In this document: piece after piece, positions 24,442 through 34,800 of the stretch
How the letters are laid out: every line of letters begins with the position of its first letter
Numbering within the stretch: the first letter of the stretch is position 1
Origin: Monarcha castaneiventris obscurior
Lineage: Eukaryota; Chordata; Aves; Passeriformes; Monarchidae
NCBI GenBank assembly: GCA_026261815.1
Contig: JAMPIT010000059.1
Location: 21,004,001 to 21,068,000 of the forward strand
Length of the DNA stretch: 64,000 nucleotides
Direction of reading: 5' to 3'
The notes under the pieces: model-generated
Told to the model about the DNA's origin: nothing
The model's input: the letters and a program-made list of their open reading frames with translations, nothing else
Databases searched by the model: none
Made by a program: the position numbers and the translations under genes

Positions 24442-27400
24442 AAAATGAAAATCATGAAGAGTTTTCTTTCTTTTTCTCCAGTGAACAGGTCCTGACCCAC
24501 TGAACATTGGTGTTTTATTTCTAAGAGATAAATTCCCTATATACCACACAATGTTTTAAGCTCTTTCAATTGCCTTGTAAATAAGATCTTGGCCTCAAGC
24601 AAATGCCATAAAAAACTCCAAAACCCCAAAATAACACAACAACAAATAAAACCCAGAACCCCCAAAACCCTTCTGCATGTTAATCTCAGAAACTCTCATC
24701 TAAAAAAGATGATTTTCTTGGTGCATATGGATGTGAATGCATCCCATTCTTGAGAAAACATAAGAAAAAACTCATGTAGTAGATGTAAAAAAGTCACGTA
24801 GTATATTAGATCCTACAATCTTGACTCAGACTTTTTACACCTGAGCTCAAATATCCCATGCTAGGATATTGGAAAATAATATTCGGCATATTACTAGTAT
24901 GTTTCCAAATCAGGTAGCATCCACACCAGAGTCACCAACATATCCTTATTCCAAGAAATAGTACATTTTTTAGTTTTCCCTTCTTTTACATAACTGTAGG
25001 CTGCATGTAATTCAATATTTCTGATTTGATACATAAATAAGAACTGTATCAATTAATTTTAATATAGCATTTGTGTATAATTACTTAAGAGAAAACTCTG
25101 TTTGGTCCTTGCTTGACATTCATATCTATTGCCACTTGCATGTCCTGGTGGTGACCTGAACTCTTTGCGCTGGTTTGACTGGTTTGAGACAAAGTAGAAA
25201 TGCATACTAACATTACTTCATTTTATAACACCTTTGGGGAGATGACAGAGGCTAATTTTCAAATTTAATAAGAACTAAGGTGATAGAAATTGCATTTGCA
25301 AATTTTGTTTCTAGACCACCGGCATGAAGTTGGAAGTACCATTTAGACTACACTCTAGCAGAACTGTGGTACACTTAAAATGAGTGATTCACAAAAGAGA
25401 AGAGCGGGGGGAGGGGGCTGGAAAGTAAGGAGATCCAGCTTCATTCAAAAGAAATATCATCAGAGATTTCTATTAAGCTTCACTGTCTTCCCAGGATCTT
25501 GGGAAGGAAAGTTACACATCTCCATTGCAAAATGCTGTTCATAACCTGAGATAATCAGCTACTTTCTCAGTAATTAGTTGTGCTACCTGGACAGCATGAT
25601 CATATCCACAAAGACACAGATTCAGGCTGGGCAGAGAATAAAGAGCAGAGACTATCCTTATCTAAACATGCAGGACACAACAGTGCATGCAGAGCAATCT
25701 CACATTACAGAGGAGCAAATGCTGTGCTAGGGTCTGTGCAGAAGAGGATATTAATATCATGTTTTTCCTTTTTTCTCCTGTTATTCTCTCTCTGACTGTC
25801 ACTATAGCTGCATCAATATTCATTTACTTTCCACAGCTTATAGCTGGACACTACACATGTCAAAGGTGACAGAATGTGGTTCAACAAATTTTACAAATAT
25901 AGCAAGCTGATTTCTGTATAACGTGTTTGCTAATATATTTTCTGCTTTCTTTTTTTACCTTACAATTAAGAAAGTACAGCTTAAATGTAGAGCTTAAATT
26001 CACCAACACATTCAAATATTGGAAAGCTACACAAGGCGAAAGCACACATTCACAGAAAGACACGAGAGTGTCAGCAAAGACATCAAACCAACAGAGATGG
26101 AATGCAAATCAATAAACTTGGAAAATAAGTAGTCATCACAATGTCTCTGTATTTCTGTTAACATCACTAGTGTTACATCAGTTTTCACTGTAGATCCTTG
26201 GCAATTTCACAGGGTGCTACTTACAAGCTGACCTTCTTCACCAAGTCAAATGGAAACAAGTACTCAATATGAAATATGAAAAGACTCTGCACAGGACTCT
26301 GGCTAATTTATTGCCTTAGTATATATTCTTTTGTCAGCTACAACCTGCTGATTTTTTTCATGCCAGCTTACTTTTATGGCTTTTTTTTGTGTCTATTCTT
26401 CTTCACTCTGACATTTTTGAAGACCACTCAATGTTCATTTGACCTTACACTAAAACGTGAAACCTAAATAAACACATGGATCAGAAACATGGGACATTTC
26501 AACCTCATTTTATGGGTTGTTTTTTTTTGTTCCCTTCAGTTATGCTCACAAATGGGTCTATATGAATAAAAACATGAGGAGATTGTCCATGCTGGGAGCT
26601 GCCAGCCAAAATTCTGTGTTAGCAATAGCCATCAGAGGTGATTGTACCCATATCTACCAGGCTTCAGGAGACTGGGAAACAATGTAATATCACCCAATTG
26701 AGTGTTGCAATTTTCTTTTCCCAGTGTATGGCAATCTGAGTATTCGTGAATTTAATGACCATAATTTTAAGAAGCAATTATTACTTTATAAGTACAAGTG
26801 TCTGAGCAACACTGTAAAACTTTGATTGGACCTATTTATAGAGAAAGAGATGCCTGAAGGAACTGTAGCATCAAAGTTGGGGAGGAGAAATGTTTTTATA
26901 CTCTTTTGGATTTTTTTTTTTGCTTTTTCCAACTTCCAAAGCCACAAAATTTGCTTATTTCTTAGCCCTAGGTATCAGTTGCGCTGCTAGAATAGTAAGA
27001 GACCAAAGTCAGATTAGCATCCAAACACAATAGTTGCTGTACAAATGCACAGAAAACCCAACTTAATGAAAATTTACCGGTCCAAGACACGAGAAGCACA
27101 AACAAATAAGTAAAGGGAAAATAATAAATTGGGTTTTTTTGAAAAAAAAAAAAAAGAGAGAAATTAAACTTTCCTAACACCTAAAAAGAGTTTGAAAAAC
27201 TTATTGACATGTGCAGATGTAGCCAACACTATTCTGCCTGGACTGTGTATTTAATGGATTTACTAAAAAGGAGGACTACTTTGTTTGTGGACAATGTCAT
27301 TCCAATTTCCATGAAAAGCTTTTGGATCTCAATTGCTTGCTGCCCAGCCAGCATAAAGAGCAGACAGAAGCATTCTCCCTTATCTGAACCTGATTTCTTC

Positions 27401-28664
27401 AGTCTCACTGAAAGTTAATGGCATTTTGTGTTCACAAAGTATTAGCAAAACTGCTACCAGTCTTTTCTCTAACCATGTTCAAGAAACTGCATTTTTGAAA
27501 ACAGGTCAAGTACCAAAATATTTTGCATCAGTGTTTAGTTATGCCCATAGAAATGGAAATTAAAATCTAATTTGTTGAAATAACTTTTTCAAGAGCAGAA
27601 AAAAAGTATTTTCTGCAACCACTATTTTGGGAGTTGGGCATAACAACTCTGTCTGTGAGGAAGAAAAGAGATTCCATATGGGAAAAGAAGACAAGGATTA
27701 AGGAGCTATTCATACAGGTAACTTTGTTTTTCTTAACATAATGGTAGGACTGGGGATTGTATTAGTGAGCAGCAAGACAGTACAGGCAGACTTTTACTCC
27801 AGCACTGTCCAGCCTGGCTCTAGGGCCAGACTTCCTCAGAATACTAACATCAAGAAATACAGACAGCCTTACAGTCACCAGACATCACAGTCAATACAGA
27901 TGTGTGGAAAGGGGAAAATGGATATACACATTGGGCTGAATACTATGGCTATAAATTATTTCAATAGTTAACAGACAGAAAGACTTCAGAAGAGATGGAC
28001 TTCAGTGGCACTTAATCCACTACCACAATATTACACATAGACCTTTCTGGTGACAGCTGCTGCTTAGCAACAACCCTGCTATCTCCCCTGCTCCCGAAAG
28101 AAGAGTAGAGGCATGCTAGGAATACAACCCAGAAACAATACTCCTTGTCTTGCTTAGAATAAGTACGTTTTCAGAAGACCACACAAGTCTTAGTTTACTT
28201 GAGTTGGTGTTTGAGCAAAACAGAATCCATGCATTCTGTTAATTAATTCTCCCACACATACCTACCTCCTAAGCAGCAAGAGTACCACCATCTGGAAATC
28301 CGTTTCCACCATATGAAAACCTAAGTCCTGCATCATATGCTAATATATGTACTGGAAAGAAACCACTGTAAAAATTTCCTGTCTTGCAATGTGTTTGCCC
28401 ACCCTCTGGGCCTGCCTTGAAGAGGATGTGATGTTTGCATTTGACTCGCTATCACAAACCTCCCTTCATTACATGGAGTCTTTTAAGTGCCAGCAACCTC
28501 ACATCAACCTTGGTGAGCTCTGCCAGCACCTCATTTGCTCCCATAGGTGTATGTTCAACCTGCTTGGTGCCCTACCCCTTTCTCCTGCTGCTCTGGAGAG
28601 TGTTTCATTCCCACAGCCTCTGTCAGAAGGCCCTAACACAGCCAGCCTGTGAGAGTACAACTTT
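24442..28664. other. Unassigned noncoding stretch
   Basis: An A/C-rich low-complexity patch lies at about 24600-24672. A 14-A run is near 27140-27153. No gene or repeat family was recognised; short frames (25580-26115, 27209-27418, 27741-27971) lack motifs. 28347-28660 is G+C-richer and may be further CR1 sequence, but I could not align it. Confidence 0.5.
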
Positions 28665-28780
28665 CCTGTGAAAATGAGGGCAAAGAACTCACTCAGCAGC
28701 TAAGCCTTTTACACTTCCTTTGTCTCTAGGTCCCTTACCTCATGAGCAAAGGGTACAATTTTTAGCTATTTTTTGTCAAA
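28665..28780 (-). mobile_element. Small old CR1-like ORF2 fragment, antisense
   Basis: GGCAAAGAACTCACTCAGCA, AGCCTTTTACACTTCC and TGTCTCTAGGTCCCTTACCT follow the order of the antisense pre-RT region of older CR1 families. Edges are uncertain and the fragment may extend left of 28665. Confidence 0.6.
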
Positions 28781-29422
28781 TGCTCTGGGCAATACAATAC
28801 CTAAGGTACCCAAGTCTGGCACTGAGTTAGGAATCTTATTAACCCCTTCTTGGGCTGTTAAGCACCAAATGGTCCCATGATAACTCATGAAGTTCTAACA
28901 AAATGAAGTATGCTCTTTCATAGTGTGATAGCTTAATATTTTTACCAAAGTAAAGTAATGACAAAGATGGAACTGTGCTATTTCTTTTGTTCACCCATCC
29001 ATTCCAGCCCAGAAAAAGAAAACTGAACCTCCTGGTATATGAAAGGAATTGGTATTTGTATGTCACAATTCAAGACTTCAGCTGCAAGGACAAGGAAGGG
29101 TATTTTTCTTCCCATCATCTACATTTAAAGCTGTCATGTTGACTTATTCAAATGAGTAGGGAAAGATTAGAGAAATCAGTCCTCATCTTCGTGTGAAGAA
29201 AAAGGTGTTTAGCATGGTTGCATAAAGGACCAGGAAATGACATGCAGGTGCTCTGATGTATGAATAGGTCTGAGGCATAAGACTTGTGGTAATACCTCTC
29301 AAGTGTTCTTCTCAATGAGAGCCTGATCACAATGAGAACACCTTAGCTTTGGGGTGAGGGAAGAATTTTCCTTCAGCTGAAACCTAAATCAGTCAGAGCC
29401 ATAGAGACTTTCCAACTTTCAT
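28781..29422. other. Unassigned noncoding stretch
   Basis: Lies between two CR1 remnants. Short minus-strand frames (28839-29066, 29148-29330) have no recognised motif. Confidence 0.5.
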
Positions 29423-29740
29423 GGAATCATAGAATGGTATGGGTTGGAACAGGCTTCAAAGATCATCTAATTCCAACCCCCTCTGCTGTGGGCAGGGACA
29501 CCTTCCACTACACCCAGTTGCTCAAAGCCCCATCCAGCCTGACCTTGAGCACTTCCAGAGGTGGGAAGTCCACAACTTCTCTTGAAAACTTGTTCCAGTG
29601 CCTCACCACCCTCACAGAAAAAAACTTCTTCCTAATATCTAACCTCAATCAACCCTCTTTCAGCTGAAGGCCTTTCCACAAGGGCATGTAGTGATAGGAC
29701 AAGAGGCAAAGTCCATATCCGGCCTACTTGTAAGCCTCTT
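29423..29740 (-). mobile_element. CR1 LINE 3' end, antisense, with internal micro-inversion
   Basis: The left edge has the CR1 terminal octamer in antisense (GAATCATAGAATGG), followed by GGGTTGGAAC, CCAACCCCCTCTGCTGTGGG, CTCAAAGCCCCATCCAGCCT, TTCCAGTGCCTCACCACCCT and TTCTTCCTAATATCTAACCT. This is the standard 3' UTR with its 3' terminus intact. A segment at about 29676-29707 runs in the opposite orientation, after which normal order resumes. The element is 5'-truncated near 29740. Confidence 0.92.
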
Positions 29741-29989
29741 TCACTGAAAGATCATGCTGGAGCTGCTCAGTATTTCTTCTTGGGTCTCATTTAACATATT
29801 TTTTACTCTTGGTGACACTGGTAGCATCTGTCCTTCCTCTGCTTTATCTATGGCCGAAAGAATAAGATTTCTGAAATGTTCCGGAACATGGAGTTTCGTG
29901 CTAGCTTGGTTGCTGGCATTGCTTAGGTCAATGAAACACATCTCTGACTGGGTGAACTGTAATTTTCTGTCATCAGCAGGGAGACACAT
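29741..29989 (-). other. Unidentified coding-like open frame, possible exon
   Basis: An 82-codon frame runs on the minus strand, directly upstream (in that sense) of the truncated CR1. Its last few codons border the CR1 edge. The residues are mixed and hydrophilic (for example SEMCFIDLSNAS, LHVPEHFRNLILSAIDKAEE, PVSPRVKN), unlike the A/T-driven frames elsewhere. A pyrimidine-containing stretch ending GATGACAG gives a possible 3' splice site, with the exon starting at 29966. AGA|GTAAAA gives a weak 5' splice site after 29807. I do not recognise the protein. It may be an exon, a decayed gene piece or chance. Confidence 0.3.
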
Positions 29990-31087
29990 TCACAGCTGTC
30001 AAATACCATTGAACTCTCCCTGGGAGTGAAAGTTTCTGCACAAGAAAGAATGAACTGAAAATTGTAAAAAGGTAACTGGAGGACATGTGCTGAGCAAGTG
30101 GAAAATGGAAGATGCCAAGCTATCTAGGAGGGTGGGTACATGTCATTGAGAGCACTATCATTTTGAAGTAGTAGCAGAGAAACATGAAATTTGACTTATG
30201 ACTCAGACCTGTGTATCCAAAAAACATAACAGTAAGGCCAGCAGGAAGTAAATATTGCTGTATTTTGCTGGCAGGAAAGCAAGTTCTGGAAAGTACTCAA
30301 TTCTTTGTCAAAGAGCAACTCAACACACAGTTCGAGAAAGCTGTTTCTTACTAAAAAATATCAACGTAATATAGCCCTTAAAACAAGTTCACCAGGCAAG
30401 AGACACTTTTTCAAGGCAGAGTTTAGGCCTATTCACACTCCATATTTTCCTGCTGACTCTCATCCTATGTCAGGGCTGGTATAGTTGGCTTTGGCTGAGA
30501 CCTTCCCAGAGTGGGGATGATGTTCCGAACTAAATTCATATTGTGATGTCTGTGGTATCTAACTAGGTCACCAAATGGAAAACCAGCATAAATGAAAAGA
30601 AAGGATGTAGAAGGTAACTTAAAAATGAGCCTAAAATACAACTAAAATGAAACCCACAATGTCTTAATTCAGATCCCAATTTATAAGAAAATGTCCATTT
30701 CTCTCCCTTCTACTGCAGTGAAATAAAATGGCATCTACTAAGGAGCATATTATATACATGCCTCATATAATACACCCTGCCTTATTTCTTATTTATAAAG
30801 TGCACATTTGCTGTGAAAGTCATCACAGGAAAGAAAAACTCAAGGTTTGAAGTATGAATTTTATACTGTAGTGAGGGAAATGTGCCTTTTTGCTTGTAAG
30901 ATGCAATCTGCAAAAGAGTAGAGAAAAATTATTAATATGGATGGTTCCTTTCCAACAGTTTTGTACCTCAGAATAATTATTCTTGAAGAATAATGCTTAT
31001 TCTTGAAGAACACTTTAGTAAAGTGTGGGTAGGTGACATTCACAGCCTTTCTCTCATCCACTGTGTGGGAGATGTAGATCACCTAGG
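29990..31087. other. Unassigned noncoding stretch
   Basis: No family recognised. It contains a short duplicated palindrome at 30976-31010. Confidence 0.5.
30976..31010. repeat. Duplicated TTATTCTTGAAGAA palindromic motif
   Basis: ATTATTCTTGAAGAATAAT (30976-30994) is a perfect palindrome about a central G. TTATTCTTGAAGAA recurs at 30997-31010, giving two copies of a 20-bp unit. Each copy holds TTCTTGAAGAA, which matches the TTCnnGAA core of heat-shock elements. Function is unproven. Confidence 0.8.
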
Positions 31088-31174
31088 GGTGACTGTGGTA
31101 GTGCTAGGTCAATGGTCAGACTAGATGATCTCGCAGGTCCCTTGCAACCTTGATGATTCTGTGATTCTGTGACA
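31088..31174 (+). mobile_element. CR1 3' terminus, sense orientation
   Basis: GTGCTAGGTCAATGGTCAGA, CTAGATGATCTCGCAGGTCC and CTTGCAACC, followed by the terminal repeat GATTCTGTGATTCTGTGA, are the diagnostic last ~85 bases of a CR1. The 5' truncation point is near 31088. Confidence 0.9.
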
Positions 31175-31860
31175 GAAAAAGGTCAGGAGGCATTGAAGAT
31201 TATCTGCCACAGCACCAAGGTCACACTGACAAACCTGTAGTTCCCCATTTGTTCCAAACCCCTTGCCATGGCCGGGGATATCTTTCACTACATCAGAGTG
31301 CCTTCAGCTCCATCCAGCCTGGCCCAGAACACCTCCAAATTAAGACCATCCCCAACATCTCTGGGCAATCTCTTCCAGTGTCTCACCACTCATGGCAAAA
31401 AATTCTTCATTATATTCAATCGAAATCTACCCTCTTTCAGTTTAAAACAGTTTTGCATTGTCCAATTACTACAGACCTTGGTAAAAAGTCCCTCTTCATC
31501 TTTCTTATAAGGCTCCTACAAGTATGGAAAGGCTGCAATAACGGCCTCCCTGGAGCCTTCACTTCTTCAGGCTGAACAACTGCAACTCTCTCAGCTTTTC
31601 TTTTTAAGGAGGTGTTCCATCCTTCTGACAATTTTTGTGGCCTTCCTCTGGACCCATTCCATCAGATCCATGTCTTTCCTGTACTGAGGACCCCACAGCT
31701 AGACTCACTACTCCAGGTGGGGTCTCATATGACAGCAAAGGGGGAGAATCACCTCCCTTGACCTGCTGGCCAATTTTTTTGATGCAGCCCAGGATACATT
31801 AGGTTTTCTGGGCTGCAAGTGCACATTGCCAGCTGATGTCTAATTTTTTGTCTAAAAAGT
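31175..31860 (-). mobile_element. CR1 antisense fragments: short RT piece plus 3' UTR/ORF2 C-terminus
   Basis: 31249-31860 is a normal antisense CR1: CCATCCAGCCTGGCCCAGAA, TTCCAGTGTCTCACCACTC, CCTCTTTCAGTTTAAAAC, GTAAAAAGTCCCTCTTCATC, GGAGCCTTCACTTCTTCAGG, CTCCAGGTGGGGTCTCATAT, TTTGATGCAGCCCAGGATAC. It is truncated inside the ORF2 C-terminal region. Just left, about 31195-31246 (CAAGGTCACACTGACAAACC, TGTAGTTCCCC), resembles a different part of antisense CR1, the RT entry region. That piece is joined directly to the 3' UTR. The terminal octamers are absent at this junction. Confidence 0.85.
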
Positions 31861-34800
31861 CTTCCTTCTGCACTCATCTTTTCTACTGAATCTCAATATA
31901 AATTGAATTTTTATAGCTAGCAGAAAAAGAAGCTCCATGACACGTAATATCTTCTGAAGGACTGAAGGATTCTTCATCACTTGACAATTCAAAATCACTT
32001 GAACTAATTGTCTGTGCATCCTGGAGGAATAATTATAAGAAAGGATTACTTTTGAGGCAAAACTGAATAACATGTTTCTGCAACCCAGGATTACTGACAT
32101 TTTCTTGAATGTATAACCTTTTCAGAAGAAAAAAATATTTCATGCACCAGCTTTGTTTGAATTAAAAAAGATGAGTAAATCAGTTTTGTGTTTATACATG
32201 ACCTATCATTGAGAAAGGTCCCACAAAGTATATAGATTTGGTTACATAAGAAGGTTCTTGTGTGAACCTGGATAAATACCATCCTGTCTCTCATTCTACG
32301 TAAAAAACAGTCATTGATGACGTTACTCTTCTCCTCTCTTCTTCAAGTAACATGACTATCATACAACATCTGGACCTGGAGAATCTTCTTCTGAGAGCCA
32401 TAAGACCCAACAAAAGGTCATAAGATTCTCCAGTCCTGTGATATGATCCACAAACACAAAAATACAGTAACGTTATTTATTTTTACATTGTCAAATTTAA
32501 TAAAATGGCCAGTATATCTGGAATGAGAAAACTCAAAGAGAATGAACTCTAATTATGTAGAATACATAGAAAAAAATATAGTGGCTTTGTTTTTACCTTT
32601 CTCACTCTGTTTTGTCCCTCTTGCTTATTTCATAACCTAAAAATATCAAAAATGAACATAAGAATACATTATAAAGAAGTTTTGGCTCCATGGGATGGTA
32701 TTTTAAAAAAAGACTCTGCTTCATGATGGTTTGAATTGTTTTATTAGTTAACAAAAGATACAGCAAAGCAATGAAAATAATTTTCTTAAGCCCTTGTTGC
32801 TTTTTTTTTTTCCTCTTTGATATTACAAAAGATAATATGGAATATCAATTAATAAATCAGAGATTAGCAAAATATATATTTTAGCATATGTTTTATATTT
32901 TATGCTCAATCTTTATTGTTGAGAAGTTCTATTAAAAAAACACCTACAGATGGCTGCAGCTTTAACATCAAAACATGCTTAATTCAGTACAAACTTGAAC
33001 AAAATACTTTAACTCACAGTGAAAATGTGAGTGAATGGTGAAAGCATTTAGAGGCTCTTTTGATGACAATTTGTAATAAATCCAAATGAAGAGATAAAAA
33101 ATTATTCCACTGACAGATAAGATGACACAGGAAGGAAAAGCAATTTAAGTCCCTTAAGAGTGATAAATACAGTGGTAGTGGAAACAATGTGAGGAACAAA
33201 CTAGACATGTGGCATTGTGTTAATAATGCTGGGTGTTAATAACTACTTAAACTTAAGAGTCAAAAATAAGTTTGTGATTCTCTTTTCTTCACATTATAAT
33301 AAAACATAAGCACTCATGTCAATGAGACTCCTTTGTATTGCTATGTTCACATATAGGGTGTAGTAAAAACTAAAAGTGAGCATCTGAAAGACCTTTTTTT
33401 TAGATTAAGTAATTACATAAAGTTTTCCATTTGATATGAAATAACAATGGATCAATGAAACAGAAAAATATATTTTTCTAGAGAAAAAAACATAAATCTG
33501 AACAACACAAGCTGAGAGGAGTTACATGGATAGGTTGGATGAAAAGAAGGGATCATCAGTCATATTTTTGGAACAAACAAATGCCCCCATCTTTTCGTTA
33601 TTTGCAAGCCAATCTCCTGTCATTTTCTGCCTGGCTTGTTAAGAGCCACTGTTAGTATTGCTACTCCTGGAACCAAGAAGTTAGCCAATATTTGACACCT
33701 TCCTGGAATAGCTTATGATATAAACAAGAAGATACTAATAAATGGGTATAATCTCTTTGGACTCTTTGCAAGCAGCAGTTTGGGCTATTTAGAGGGAATG
33801 AAGTAATGGAAGCACAGAGAACTGATTCCCTGAATGCTAACAAACACTCAACACAGGCAGCTCAAGATTTACAGCTCAGAAATCCCCAGGCTTCATGCTG
33901 CATAATCCTCCATACTCATAAAATTTTCTCATGGTGATGCTTATAGCGGTATATCCTGGCTTTCTGGTGGATTTTGTTGCTGCTAACATCAACTCTTAAG
34001 CTTTAAGTTAAAATTAACTAGTATCTATTTTACCTTCTAACATCTTAGTATGAAGTCTGCAATTTTCTGTTAGAGAAAGCGATGGCTTTGTGACAACTCA
34101 AAGTAAACTTCCAGATTATGGAACAAAATGCATGAGAAAAATCCCATTGCATTTTCACTCTACACCTACCAGGAAGAGGGCTGTGCAAGCAGCTAGAATG
34201 CGATAATGTAATAAGCCTGCAAAGCATTTATGTGATCATACCCGTAAACTACCACAGATAAAGCTTTTATTGATGCTGAACTTTGCAGTGACAGAAAAAT
34301 ATCTCATTTCCCTTTTTCCTTATAACCTGGAAATATGTGCCTGGTAATATTTCCTATCTTTAACAAGGTACTAATGCACCTTCACATCCAAGATAGGAAT
34401 TCCAGTATAAGAATTAAAACAAGCAAGCAGTAAGTATTCATTCTGTGGCAATTAGCCACGCTTTGCCATAACTTTTTGTGCACTTGCTGAAGGCAGGTTG
34501 GCAGCAGAGGTTCCAGAGAAGCAAGGTGCTACAGCTCAGGGACTCTGAAGAAATTTGCAGAGGAAAATACTGGCTCTACTTAAAAGATCACAAAAGCCCA
34601 GAGCTATTCTGTACCTTTGGAGTTACGAGCCTTCCCTGTCCATCTGTCACTTCATCTCCTCTTTTGATTGCAGAAGGTAGATTAATATGTGGATAAAGTA
34701 AACAGACCATTACTACAAGATAATTTTACCTTTTCTCAGCTGGCAAAAGATACAGAAAATAGTCAGGTAAGGATGTTGCTGTTGAAAGCAGGCAAGTTAT

